A stretch of DNA of 64,000 nt, taken from positions 1-64,000 of the forward strand of contig CAVWPI010000010.1 of assembly GCA_963756895.1 (NCBI GenBank), in the 5' to 3' direction. Shown here piece after piece: positions 33,034 through 42,031 of this stretch. The position numbers and the translations under genes were made by a program. Below the pieces are notes generated by a model. The model ran no database searches, had not been told where the DNA came from, and was given only the letters and a program-made list of their open reading frames with translations. Every line of letters starts with the position of its first letter. The stretch's first letter is position 1. Origin of the DNA: DASUAS01 sp963756895 (GTDB lineage: Bacteria; Actinomycetota; Acidimicrobiia; IMCC26256; DASPTH01).

Positions 33034-34712
33034 ACCGGTTCCTGCTCCGCCTCGAGCAGATGCTTCATGACCTTGCCGGTCTGCGTGTAGGGCAGCGCGT
33101 CGCGGAACTCCACGTGCGCCGGGCACCTTGAACGTGGCCAGTCCCTCGGCGACCCACGCCTGCACGTCGGCGGCGTCGAGTGACGCGCCGTCGTGGAGCA
33201 CGACCACGGCCTTGACCTCCTGGCCGAGCGTGCGGTGCTCCACGCCGATCACCGCGGCGTCGGAGATGCCGGGATGCTCGACGAGGCGGTGCTCGATCTC
33301 CATCGGGTAGATGTTCTCGCCGCCGCGGATGATGAGGTCCCGCATGCGGCTCTCGAGCCAGAGCACGCCGTCCTCGATGCGGCCGTAGTCGCCGCTGTGG
33401 TACCAGCGCTGGTCGTCGAGCACCTTGGCCGTGGCGTCGGGGTCGTCCCAGTAGCCCTTGAACACGACGCCGCCGCGCAGGCAGATCTCGCCGACCTCGC
33501 CCTCGGGCAGCACGTTGCGCTCCTCGCGATCATCGCGGATCTGCACCTCGAGCGTCGGGTATGGCGCGCCCACCGACTCGCGATGGGTGAAGTACCGCGC
33601 GCCGGACAGGAGCGTGCCCGCGCCCATCGACTCGCTCATCCCGTATCCGTTCGACAGGTTGGCGGTGGGGATCTTCTCGTTGAGCACCCGCATGAGCTCG
33701 GGCGGGAACGGCGCGCCGCCCGACGACACCATCGTCAGGCACGACAGGTCGAACGACTCGAACTCGGGGTGCTCGAGCATGCGCCAGAACTGCGTGGGCA
33801 CGCCCGACCACGCCGACACCCGATGGTCGGCGGTCAGGCGCAGGTGCACCTCGGGATCCCACCGCCCGGGCGGTGGGAACACGAGCGACGAGCCGAAGCG
33901 AGACCCGGTCATGAACAGCGGCGCGGTCCCCGAGATGTGGAAGAACGGCGTCGCGCAGATCGACGCCGGCGGCGGCGCGTCGGGTGACGGGGGTGGCACG
34001 TTGTTCAGGATCATGGTGACCGCGCGCCCGTACGCCATCGCCGAGCCCATGTGCACGAGGTTGCGGTGCGTGAGCGTCGCACCCTTCGGCCGGCCGGTGG
34101 TGCCCGAGGTGAAGAGGATCATGAACGGGTCGTCCTCGTCGATGGCGACGTCGGGCAACGCCGCGCCGCCGTCCTCACCATCGACGTGCAGCATCGGCGT
34201 GCCCTGGATGCCCACCTCGGCCAGGCGTGCGAGTCGGGTCTCGTCGCCGAAGAGCACGGTGGGCGACGTGAGCTCCATGCCGTACGCGAGCTCGCTGCCG
34301 GTCCACCAGCCGTTGAGGCCGACGATGATGGCACCGAGGCTGACGACGGCGAGCTGCGCGAGCGCGTAGTCGAGGCTGTTGGCGCTCGCGAACGCGACCC
34401 GGTCGCCCTTGCCGACGCCGTACTCGTCGGCGAGCACTGCCGCGATCGCACCCGCGCGCGGGCACCTCGCGCGAACGTCACCGTCTCGTCCGGGCCGCCT
34501 TGATTCGTGAAGACCAGATACGGACGGTCGCGGAACTGCTCAGCGCTGGTTCGGAGCACCTCGACCAGACTCCGCGGCCGCTGCACGAAGACCTCGCACG
34601 CGGCCCCGAGGACCTGCTCGACGGTGCGCTCGAACGGTGCACCAGGTCCGGAGAGCGCGGCGCGCTGCTCGGGCGTGAGGCGTTCCTCGTCGGTGTTGCG
34701 CAGCGTGCTCAC
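33030..34712 (-). CDS. acyl-CoA synthetase / AMP-dependent ligase (three +1 frameshifts)
   Basis: From GTG 34712 the N-terminus reads STLRNTDEERLTPEQRAAL. The main body has the adenylation motif MILFTSGTTGRPKGATLTHRN, NGYGMSESMGAG, YHSGDYGRIEDG, and SRMRDLIIRGGENIYPMEIE. The C-terminal lid with TGKVMK and LLEAEQEP is in another frame. Extra bases near 34468-34473, 34451-34461 and 33119-33123 account for all shifts, giving 559 aa. It would activate an unknown carboxylic acid to its CoA ester. The start overlaps the amidohydrolase stop by 4 bp. Confidence 0.85.
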
Positions 34713-35575
34713 TTGAGCTTGAGGACGCGCTCCGCGTTCTCCTTGAGGAACTTCGGCCACACGTGGTCGCGGAAGGGCACGTCGACCATGTCGCCCATGA
34801 TGCGATCGAGGGTGAGCCCCATCGGGAAGTAACCCGCGTAGATGATCTTGTCGGCGCCGCGCGTGTTGGCGTAGTCGATGATCGCCTTGGGGTAGTGCTT
34901 CGGCGCGAACGCACTGGTGCAGTAGTGGAGCCCCGGCCACTTGAGCATGAGCTTCACCGCGAGGTCCTCCCACGGTTCGCACCCGTGACGGGTGACGAAC
35001 ACGAGGTCGGGGAAGTCGTACATCACGTCGTCGATGTACTCCACCTTCTGCGGGTCCATCTTGAGACGCGGGCCGGGCACACCGGCGTTGACGAACACCG
35101 GGATCCCGAGCTCCACGCACTTGGCGTAGACCGGGTACATCTGCGGCGCGTTGATGCGGATCTGCGGGAAGAGGCCGCACGGGAAGATGTCGACGGCGCG
35201 GATGTCCCACTGCTCGTGGGCGGCGACGATGCGGCCGAGCGTGCCCATGATGTCGTTGGGGTCGACGCTCAGCGCGGCGACGAAGCGGTCGGGGTGCTCC
35301 TTGAGCGCGCGCTCGGAATTGCCGCTCCCGATGCCGATGAGGCCCCGTTCGATGTTGTGCTTGTCCATCTCGCGCAGCGTGACCGCGACGGGATCCTCAC
35401 CGGACTTGTTCTCGTCGGGGACGTCCTTGAACATGTACTCGACCGGGAACTCGTACTCGTCCTTGGACTGCGAGTCCTTCGTCTGCTTGGTGATGAACTC
35501 GTACAGCTTCTTCTTGTCCTCGATCGGGAAGCTGATCATGCAGTCGATGATCGGGACGTCGGTGGGCATCGCCAT
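34709..35575 (-). CDS. amidohydrolase family protein (Amidohydro_2-like)
   Basis: The 288-aa protein starts MAMPTDVPIIDCMISFP, where the usual metal motif DxHxH is IIDCMIS, so the first two His ligands are missing. Later segments VFVNAGVPGPRLKMD, FVTRHGCEPWED and DKIIYAGYFPMGLTLDRIM align with the barrel strands of the family, but the usual GSDxP acid is AGYFP. It may have lost metal-dependent chemistry. It is the middle gene of a leftward SDR-amidohydrolase-ligase operon; gaps are 27 bp and a 4-bp overlap. Confidence 0.82.
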   Translation of the reverse strand: MAMPTDVPIIDCMISFPIEDKKKLYEFITKQTKDSQSKDEYEFPVEYMFKDVPDENKSGEDPVAVTLREMDKHNIERGLIGIGSGNSERALKEHPDRFVAALSVDPNDIMGTLGRIVAAHEQWDIRAVDIFPCGLFPQIRINAPQMYPVYAKCVELGIPVFVNAGVPGPRLKMDPQKVEYIDDVMYDFPDLVFVTRHGCEPWEDLAVKLMLKWPGLHYCTSAFAPKHYPKAIIDYANTRGADKIIYAGYFPMGLTLDRIMGDMVDVPFRDHVWPKFLKENAERVLKLK

Positions 35576-35602
35576 GGGTGGAGCCTCTCCCTGCTACGTC
35601 GC

Positions 35603-36526
35603 TCAGTTGGCTGGCCCGAAGACCATGCCGCGGTGGCGGGTCTGGAACAACTCGGTGGCCATGGTCATCCCGAGCTTGTCGGCGTCCCACGGCTTTCCTT
35701 CGCAGCTGACGTCGGCCCGCTCGTACCAGCCCCCCATCCAGATCAACTTGTCGTGGATCACACGGATGACCTGGCCGGTCACGTAGTCGGACTCGTCGCT
35801 GGCCAGCCACGCCACCACCGGCGAGCTGTTCTTCGGGTCCATCGGGTTCCACTCGCCCTCGGGCACGTCGTTGGGCTCGAACGCGTCGCCGGACCCCGGC
35901 ATCGTCGCGGTGATGCGGGTGAGCCCGGCGGGACCGATGCAGTTCACGGTGACGTTCGAGCGGTAGAGCTCCTGCGCCAGCGTGAGGGTGAGCCCGACGA
36001 TGGCGGCCTTGGCGGTGGCGTACCCCGTCTGCCCGAAGTTGCCGCCGAGACCCGCGCCGGAGGTCGTGTTGATGATGCGCCCGTGCAGCGAGTCGTCGGT
36101 CTTGGCCCGATCGCGGAAGTACTTGGCCGCGAAGTGCGACGTCGACCACGTGCCCCGTACGTGCACGCGCATCACGAGGTCCCAGTCGTCCACGGGCATG
36201 TTCCAGATCGCCGCGTCGCGCACGATGCCGGCGTTGTTCACCAGGATGTCGAGCTGGCCGAAGCTGTCGATCGCCTGCTGCACGAGCTCGCCGCACTGGT
36301 CGTGGTCGCTGACGTCGCCGTAGTTCGAGACCGCCTCGCCACCAGCGTCGACGATGAGTTGGACGGTGTCGTCGGCGGCCTTGCCGGCGCCCTCACCGCG
36401 CTCGCTGCCACCGAGGTCGTTGACCACGACCTTGGCGCCGAGCCGGGCCATCTCCATGGCGTGGCCGCGGCCGATGCCGTGGCCCGCGCCGGTGACGATC
36501 GCTACCTTGCCGTCGAGCAGCCCCAC
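35603..36526 (-). CDS. SDR of the multifunctional-enzyme type 2 (3-hydroxyacyl-CoA dehydrogenase-like) group
   Basis: The 307-aa protein has the NAD loop TGAGHGIG (residues about 12-19), KVVVNDLGGS, ILVNNAGIVRD, Ser in NTTSGAGLGG and YATAK with catalytic Tyr and Lys. The long insert after NDLGG and the IVRDAAIWNM segment recall the dehydrogenase part of peroxisomal MFE-2. It would oxidise a hydroxyacyl-CoA in ring or side-chain breakdown. The start is GTG with AGGGGGAG upstream. It heads the leftward operon opposite the FadD3-like ligase gene. Confidence 0.9.
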   Translation of the reverse strand: MGLLDGKVAIVTGAGHGIGRGHAMEMARLGAKVVVNDLGGSERGEGAGKAADDTVQLIVDAGGEAVSNYGDVSDHDQCGELVQQAIDSFGQLDILVNNAGIVRDAAIWNMPVDDWDLVMRVHVRGTWSTSHFAAKYFRDRAKTDDSLHGRIINTTSGAGLGGNFGQTGYATAKAAIVGLTLTLAQELYRSNVTVNCIGPAGLTRITATMPGSGDAFEPNDVPEGEWNPMDPKNSSPVVAWLASDESDYVTGQVIRVIHDKLIWMGGWYERADVSCEGKPWDADKLGMTMATELFQTRHRGMVFGPAN

Positions 36527-36574
36527 GGCTCCCCCTGTGTCTCTCGAGTGCGTGTTTCTGACGAGTCGTCAGGC

Positions 36575-36594
36575 GGCGGATTGTATATTCCGCC
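36575..36594. promoter_or_regulatory. dyad operator over divergent -10 boxes (SDR operon / FadD3-like gene)
   Basis: GGCGGATTGTATATTCCGCC is an imperfect 20-bp dyad with perfect 6-bp arms (GGCGGA/TCCGCC). On the plus strand TATATT (36584-36589) is a -10 box 7 nt before GTG 36597. On the minus strand TACAAT (36585-36580) serves the SDR operon. A close copy (17 of 20 bases) lies between the divergent genes at 45721-45740. Confidence 0.75.
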
Positions 36595-36596
36595 TC

Positions 36597-38216
36597 GTGA
36601 GCACCCACATCCACCGCTCCCTCGAAGGGCTCCCCGAGACGGTCCCGGGCGTCGTGCACCGCGCCGCCGGCCTCTGGCCCGACGACGAAGCGGTCGTCGA
36701 CCGCGACACCAGGCTCAGTTTCGCCGGGCTCGACGCCGCCGTGCGCGCCGCGGCCAAGGCGTTCGTCGCCACCGGCCTGCAGCTGGGCGACCGTGCGTCC
36801 GTCTGGGCCCCGAACATGCACCAGTGGATCGTCGCCGCACTCGGTCTGTACTCGGCGGGCGGCGTGCTCGTGCCGCTCAACACCCGGTTCAAGGGCACGG
36901 AGGCCGCCCACGTGTTGCGCACGTCCGGCGCGCGCTTCCTCTTCACCGTCACCGACTTCCTCGACACGAACTACGTCGAGCTGCTCGACGACGCCGGCGC
37001 GCGTGACCTGGTCGAGGAGATCGTGATCCTCGAGGGCTCGGTGCCCGAGGGCACGCTGAGCTGGGACGGCTTCCTGGCCCGCGGTGCGACCGTCGACGAC
37101 GGCCCCTCCCTGGACGAGCAGGTCGAGCAGCGCGAAGCGTCGCTCACGGGCGACACGATGTGCGACATCATCTTCACGTCGGGCACCACCGGCGCACCCA
37201 AGGGGGCAATGCTGCGCCACGGCGCCAGCGTGCGCCTGTACGACTCGTGGGCCGAGGTCGTAGGGCTGCGTCACGGCGACCGCTACCTCCTCATCTACCC
37301 CTTGTTCCACACCGCGGGCCTGAAGTCAGGCCTGCTGGCGTCGCTCCTCAACGGCGTCACGCTGCTCCCCCACCTCGTGTTCGATCCGCAGACGGTCATG
37401 GAGACGGTGCGGTCCGAACGCGTCACCATGCTCCCCGGGCCACCGGCGATCTACCAGACGATCCTCAACACCGACGTCAGCGAGTACGACCTGTCGTCAC
37501 TGCGCCTCGCGGTGACCGGCGCCGCCGTCGTCCCGGTCGAGCTCGTGGTCAAGCTCCGCCAAGACCTCGGGTTCGACTCGGTCGTGACCGGCTACGGCCT
37601 CACCGAGACGACCGGCACCGTCGCCATGTGCCGACATGACGACGACCCCGAGATCATCGCCCACACCTCTGGGCGGCCGCTCCCCGGGATCGAGATGAAG
37701 ATCGTCGATGTCGACGGCAACGAGGTGCCTACGGGCGAGCAGGGTGAGATCGTGACGCGCGGCTACCACGTGATGATCGGCTACTTCGAGAACCCGCAGG
37801 CCACCGCCGAGACCATCGACGTCGACGGTTGGCTGCACACCGGTGACGTCGGGTACGTCGACGCGCAGAGCAACGTGACCATCACCGACCGCATCAAGGA
37901 CATGTTCATCGTCGGTGGGTTCAACGCCTACCCCGCCGAGATCGAAGGGCTGATGCTCGAGCACCCGGATCTCGCGCAGGTCGCGATCGTGGGCGTGCCC
38001 GACGAGCGGATGGGCGAGGTGGGCATGGCGTTCGTCGTGCCGACGATGGGCCACGTGGTCGACCGCGACGAGGTGCTCGCGTGGGCGCGCGAGCACATGG
38101 CCAACTTCAAGGCGCCGCGCTACCTCGAGGTGGTCGACGCGCTCCCGCTCAACGCCAGCGGCAAGGTGCTCAAGTTCGAACTGCGCGCCCGCGGCCGCGA
38201 GCTCACCTCGTCCTGA
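36597..38216 (+). CDS. acyl-CoA ligase, FadD3-like
   Basis: The 539-aa protein has the AMP-binding core IIFTSGTTGAPKGAMLRH, the GYGLTETTG motif, WLHTGDVGYVD, ITDRIKDMFIVGGFNAYPAEIE and the C-terminal lysine in LNASGKVLKFELR. Length and the SGRPLPGIEMKIVD/GGFNAYPAEIE pattern resemble FadD3, which activates a steroid C/D-ring propionate in mycobacteria; the substrate here is not proven. GTG 36597 follows a TATATT -10 by 7 nt. It diverges from the SDR operon across a dyad shared with the 45.7-kb locus. Its end overlaps the hydrolase gene by 14 bp. Confidence 0.9.
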   Translation: MSTHIHRSLEGLPETVPGVVHRAAGLWPDDEAVVDRDTRLSFAGLDAAVRAAAKAFVATGLQLGDRASVWAPNMHQWIVAALGLYSAGGVLVPLNTRFKGTEAAHVLRTSGARFLFTVTDFLDTNYVELLDDAGARDLVEEIVILEGSVPEGTLSWDGFLARGATVDDGPSLDEQVEQREASLTGDTMCDIIFTSGTTGAPKGAMLRHGASVRLYDSWAEVVGLRHGDRYLLIYPLFHTAGLKSGLLASLLNGVTLLPHLVFDPQTVMETVRSERVTMLPGPPAIYQTILNTDVSEYDLSSLRLAVTGAAVVPVELVVKLRQDLGFDSVVTGYGLTETTGTVAMCRHDDDPEIIAHTSGRPLPGIEMKIVDVDGNEVPTGEQGEIVTRGYHVMIGYFENPQATAETIDVDGWLHTGDVGYVDAQSNVTITDRIKDMFIVGGFNAYPAEIEGLMLEHPDLAQVAIVGVPDERMGEVGMAFVVPTMGHVVDRDEVLAWAREHMANFKAPRYLEVVDALPLNASGKVLKFELRARGRELTSS

Positions 38217-39127
38217 GGTTCCGCTCGAGGGTGGCCTTGCCGTCCGTCGCGGTGACGGCGCCGACGATCTCGGCGGCCGCGGCGGTGTCGTCGCGCAGGT
38301 AGCGGTTCCAGAACGACGTCGTGGTGGCGTCGACGACGGTCGAGATCGAACTGCGCGGCACCTCGAACGGTGGTGCGTGCCGTTCACCGTGCAGCGTGAC
38401 GAACCACTTCGGCGGCGCGAGCTGCGCGTACGCGGCGCGGCTGTGGCGGTAGCCGGTGTCGGCATCACCGTGGAGCAGCAGCACCGGCACGTCCTGGTGC
38501 TCGTACCGTCCCGACGGGAGCGGATCGTGCACCCCCGACATCACCACCGCCGCCCGGATGCGCCCGTCTTCGCAACAGGTGTGCGAGATCAACGCGTAGA
38601 CGGTGAGGCCGCCGAGCGACATGCCCGCAGCACCAACGGCGTCGGGATCGATGTCGAAGTCGGCGGCTCGGTCGAGCACGTGGTCGAGCACGTAGCGCGC
38701 GTCGGCTGCTTGCAGCAGCACCTCCGAGCGCAGCGCCTTGCCCTGCTCGTCCTTCTTCGTCTCGGGGAGCTTCGGCGCCGCCACCACGTACCCGGCCGCG
38801 ACCCACGCGTCGAGCAGCGGCGCGAGCGAGTCGGGGGATCCGTCGCGCCCGTGCAGGGCGAGGATGACCGGACAGCGGTGCGGTGGCGACCGCGGAGGGG
38901 GTCCGCACCTGGGTGACGAGGGTCCGGCAGCGCCCCTCGACGCGGTGCGCGAACGTGAAGTCGGTGCGCGTGCTGCCCTCGCTCGCCGCGACCGGAACTC
39001 CCGCGGCGGGTCCGTCGGTGCACGAGGTGGCGGCGAGACTGTGCGTGACCGGCAGCAACGCGCAGCACATCCCGACGGCGAGCGCGAGCAGGACGGCAGC
39101 CACCACCACTCTGGAACGGGCACGCAC
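38203..39127 (-). CDS. secreted or lipid-anchored alpha/beta hydrolase (one +1 frameshift)
   Basis: The N-terminus RARSRVVVAAVLLALAVG is a signal sequence; CCALLP after it may be a lipobox-like region. The mature part reads TSCTDGPAAGVPVAA, and VEGRCRTLVTQVRTPSAV, then shifts frame. The hydrolase body follows: HRCPVILALHGRDGSPDSLAP (oxyanion loop), GAAGMSLGGLTVY (nucleophile Ser in GMSLGG), LLLHGDADTGYRHS and HGERHAPPF (His). One extra base near 38883-38890 separates the parts; corrected length is 307 aa. It resembles dienelactone-hydrolase/PET-hydrolase-like esterases. The start is GTG with TACGTT 7 nt upstream. Confidence 0.82.
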
Positions 39128-39182
39128 GGGGTCGAACGTAGCGACGCCGCCTGAGAACCAGCCGAGATCAGGGCCTGCTCGA

Positions 39183-40094
39183 TCAGGGAGCCGACAGCAG
39201 TGCCTTCGGGACCAGCGTGTCGAGCTCGGCCAGGCTCCACGGCGGGTTCACCCGGTGGTCGCCCCGGTAGATCGTGCGCTCCACCTCGTAGCGGTTCCAG
39301 ACGCCCACCGCACCACCTGATGCGTGGAACACCTCGCCGGTGACGCCGCTCGCCTCGTCGGTGCACAGCCACGCGACGATCGGCGCCACGTACTCGGGCG
39401 GCGGGGTGTTGACGTACGACTCCCAGTCGGCATCGGAGATCAGCTCGTCGGCCCGCAGCTGCTCGAACATCGGCCGCGTCACCGCGTGGAGCCGGGTGGC
39501 GCCGCCGGGCGCCAGGCAGTTGGCGGTCACCCCGGTGCTCTCGTGTTCGAACGCAATCGCGCGCGTCATGGAGATCACCCCGCCCATCGCGGCGGCGAAG
39601 ATCGGCTGCCCGAGCAGTCCGGTCGCGCCGTGCGACGTCGTGGTGACGAGCCGGCCCCAGCCGCGTTCGATCATCCCCGGGAGCGCCGCACGTGCCAACC
39701 AGAACTTCTGGTGCAGGAACAACGACATGAACCGCTGGTATGTGTCGTCGTCGGCTGCGAGGGTGCCGTCGATGATCGCGCCGGCGCACCCCACGACGAT
39801 GTCGAGCTGGCCGAACTCGTCGACCGCGGTCTGCACTGCGGCCGCGCACCCGCCGGGGTCGGCGACCGAGTCGTAGTTGGCGGTGGCGCGGCCACCCGCG
39901 TCACGAATGGCCGCGACCGTCGAGTCGGCGGCGGCCGAGCTGCGCCCCTGCGCGTACTCGTCGGTCCCGAGGTCGTTGACCACCACGGTGGCGCCGTGAC
40001 GTCCGAGTGCCTGCGCGCACGCCTGCCCGATGCCGTTCCCGGCCCCGGTGACGAGCGCGACCTTCCCCTGCAGTCGATCCGAGCTGGCGGTCAT
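39183..40094 (-). CDS. SDR-fold protein lacking catalytic Tyr and Lys
   Basis: The 303-aa protein keeps the cofactor loop TGAGNGIG and NDLGTDEYAQG, and is a paralogue in layout of the SDR at 35603-36526. At the active site it reads TTTSHGATGLLGQPIFAAAM: the Tyr position is Phe and the Lys four residues later is Met. NNAG is GCAG. It probably binds NAD(P) but cannot perform the standard SDR reaction. TACGCT lies 7 nt before ATG 40094, inside a palindrome shared with a tiny divergent gene. Confidence 0.85.
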   Translation of the reverse strand: MTASSDRLQGKVALVTGAGNGIGQACAQALGRHGATVVVNDLGTDEYAQGRSSAAADSTVAAIRDAGGRATANYDSVADPGGCAAAVQTAVDEFGQLDIVVGCAGAIIDGTLAADDDTYQRFMSLFLHQKFWLARAALPGMIERGWGRLVTTTSHGATGLLGQPIFAAAMGGVISMTRAIAFEHESTGVTANCLAPGGATRLHAVTRPMFEQLRADELISDADWESYVNTPPPEYVAPIVAWLCTDEASGVTGEVFHASGGAVGVWNRYEVERTIYRGDHRVNPPWSLAELDTLVPKALLSAP

Positions 40095-40099
40095 GGCGC

Positions 40100-40120
40100 G
40101 GAGCGTACGACCTACGCTCC
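40100..40120. promoter_or_regulatory. palindrome holding two divergent -10 boxes
   Basis: GGAGCGTA at 40100-40107 is the reverse complement of TACGCTCC at 40113-40120. Each arm contains TACGCT in opposite orientation. The minus-strand box is 7 nt before the SDR start at 40094 and the plus-strand box is 6 nt before GTG 40125. It could be both the core promoters and an operator. Confidence 0.55.
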
Positions 40121-40124
40121 GCCG

Positions 40125-40210
40125 GTGCCGCCCCTGCTGTTCGTCCTCATCTCACCTGGGGCTTCGGCGGCGCGTGGCACTGGCTGCGCGTGAAGCCGCG
40201 ACTGCGCTGA
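40125..40210 (+). CDS. candidate tiny protein (about 28 aa) with an apparent one-base deletion
   Basis: From GTG 40125 the frame reads VPPLLFVLIS, and one frame over it continues WGFGGAWHWLRVKPRLR to TGA 40208-40210. One missing base near 40155-40160 joins them. A -10 box 6 nt upstream and a perfect hairpin across the stop codon support a real gene. The product would be a short hydrophobic peptide with a basic tail, perhaps membrane-bound. The length is too small for family assignment. Confidence 0.35.
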
Positions 40211-40222
40211 CGCCGCGTCAGC
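40206..40222. terminator. hairpin spanning both convergent stop codons
   Basis: GCTGACG at 40206-40212 pairs with CGTCAGC at 40216-40222 around a 3-nt loop. The plus-strand TGA of the tiny ORF and the minus-strand TGA of the EthD-like gene both lie in the stem. There is no T-run. Confidence 0.45.
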
Positions 40223-40508
40223 CCTGGACGATCTCGCTGGTCTGCATCACCGGCTGGATGTCGGTGTAGTTGGCGACGTCGGCCATGATCGCTCCGGTGC
40301 CCTCGGCACCCATGGCCTCGCCGATGGCGTCGGTCGACGGGAAGAAGAAGTGCACCGCGGCCTCGTACGGGCCGTTGACGCCCTTGTCGATCTCGACGCG
40401 CTCGACGCCCCAGGTCGACACCGCGAGCGGGACGTGCTTGTCGCGGTAGTAGTCGTGGTCGAACTTCGCACCTTCGGTCTTCGGGTACAGCACGCTGAGT
40501 CGGATCAT
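40218..40508 (-). CDS. EthD-family protein
   Basis: The 96-aa protein starts MIRLSVLYPKTEGAKFDHDYYRDKHVPLA, the EthD signature with the conserved YxxxHxPL, and ends with a second strand VHFFFPSTDAIGEAM. Proteins of this class form dimeric ferredoxin-like barrels and assist ring-cleavage or ether-degrading pathways. It is the last gene of the six-gene leftward operon and starts 20 bp after the ligase stop. Confidence 0.85.
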   Translation of the reverse strand: MIRLSVLYPKTEGAKFDHDYYRDKHVPLAVSTWGVERVEIDKGVNGPYEAAVHFFFPSTDAIGEAMGAEGTGAIMADVANYTDIQPVMQTSEIVQG

Positions 40509-40528
40509 GGCGGGGAGTCTCGCGGCGG

Positions 40529-42031
40529 TCAGGTTGCCCGCGCGCCCATGGCGACGAGCTCGCGCAGGAGCACCTTGCCCACCTCGCTGCGGGGCAGGGC
40601 GGCGAGCGCCTCGAAGCGTGCGGGGACCTTGTACGGCGCGAGATGCTCTCGGCACAGCGCCTCGAGCGCAGCGGTGTCGACCGATGCGCCCGCACGCGGC
40701 ACCACGAACGCCCACGGCACCTCGCCCAGACGGTCGTCGGGGATGCCGGCCACCGCACACTCGGCCACGTCGGGCGAGAGGCGGATCACCTCGGCGACCT
40801 CCTCGGGGAAGACCTTGAGGCCACCGCGATTGATCATGTCGGAGACGCGACCCTCGATCCAGAGGAACCCCTCGTCGTCGACGCGGCCGAGATCGCCGGT
40901 GTGGAACCAGCCGTCGACGAGCCGGCCGTCCATGTCGTCACCCGCCGCGCTGCGCTCCTCGATCATCGGCGTGCGCACGAGGATCTCGCCACCGACTCCA
41001 TCACCGTCGGCCTCGCTGATGCGCAGCTGCACGTTCTCGTGGGCGCGGCCCACCGCACCGAGGTGGGTATCACCGAACTCCTTGGCGTCCTGCGCGCTCC
41101 AGCCGACGATCTCGCCCCCGATCTCGGTCTGCCCCCATCCGTTGAGCACGAACACACCGAACCGATCACGGAAGCGGCGGGCCTGCAACGGCGACAGGGG
41201 TGCCGTGATGCTGCGCACGTACTTGAGCGGCGCCAGCGAGGTGATCGACTCGTCGTCGGCGAGCATCGTCATCGCCGCCGGGGGCAGCACCGTGGAACGC
41301 AGCTGGAACCGCTCGACCAATCCGGCGAACGCGGCGGCGTCGAAGCGGTCCATGATGATCACGGCCGCGCCGGCGCGGAAGGCGAAGACCACGTTGTAGA
41401 TGCCGGCCCACAGCGACAGCGACGTCGGAATCAGGTTGGGCATCGGCATGCGTTTCGGTGTGTCGGTCTTGGGCGCGTCCGAGCTGCTCGTGGCGCCACC
41501 GCGCAGCGTGCCGAGCACGCCGTCGATGAGACCGAGCACGTTGTCGTGCACCAGCGGCACCGGCTTGGGCCGTCCAGTCGTGCCGGAGGTGAACGAGATG
41601 GCGGCGACGCCTGCCGGCGACGGCGGCGCATCGACGTCGAGGGGACCCGGCGCATCCCACGTGCCGTCACCCGTCGCGAGCACGACCGGCACGTCAACGA
41701 TCCTCGCCGCGTCAACGGGGAGCGTGAGGATCGCCGCAGGGCGGTCCTCGTCGATCACGTGCGCGAGCTCGTCGGCCGAGAGGCGCGGGTTGAGCGGCAC
41801 GTACACACCACCGGCGAACCAGATGCCGAACAGCGCAGCCACGATGTCGGGCCCGTTGGGCAGCATCACCCCCACCGCCTGACCCGACTGCAACCCACCC
41901 GTGCGCAGCAGCGCGGCCAACGCCTCGGCACGGGCGCGCAGCTCGGCGCGAGTGATCTCCTCGGTGGTCGTGTAGACCGCGACCGTCGTGGCGTCGTCGT
42001 CCCGTGGGTCGAGGACGTCAGCGAGGTTCAC
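40529..42031 (-). CDS. AMP-dependent acyl-CoA ligase
   Basis: The 500-aa protein has AISFTSGTTGRPKPVPLVH (phosphate loop), NGWGQTEIGGE, WFHTGDLGRVDDEG, GRVSDMINRGGLKVFPEEVAEV and the lid with LPRSEVGKVLLREL containing the catalytic Lys. It activates a carboxylic acid to its CoA ester through an acyl-AMP. The start GTG overlaps the upstream crotonase stop by 4 bp. It is fifth in the leftward operon 44.4-45.7 to 40.2 kb. It is distinct from the FadD3-like enzyme at 36.6 kb, so each locus has its own ligase. Confidence 0.91.
   Translation of the reverse strand: MNLADVLDPRDDDATTVAVYTTTEEITRAELRARAEALAALLRTGGLQSGQAVGVMLPNGPDIVAALFGIWFAGGVYVPLNPRLSADELAHVIDEDRPAAILTLPVDAARIVDVPVVLATGDGTWDAPGPLDVDAPPSPAGVAAISFTSGTTGRPKPVPLVHDNVLGLIDGVLGTLRGGATSSSDAPKTDTPKRMPMPNLIPTSLSLWAGIYNVVFAFRAGAAVIIMDRFDAAAFAGLVERFQLRSTVLPPAAMTMLADDESITSLAPLKYVRSITAPLSPLQARRFRDRFGVFVLNGWGQTEIGGEIVGWSAQDAKEFGDTHLGAVGRAHENVQLRISEADGDGVGGEILVRTPMIEERSAAGDDMDGRLVDGWFHTGDLGRVDDEGFLWIEGRVSDMINRGGLKVFPEEVAEVIRLSPDVAECAVAGIPDDRLGEVPWAFVVPRAGASVDTAALEALCREHLAPYKVPARFEALAALPRSEVGKVLLRELVAMGARAT

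Noticed and set aside
36354..36596. N-terminal extension of the FadD3-like ligase
   Set aside because: It would overlap the SDR gene and run through the promoter dyad; GTG 36597 fits the family start.
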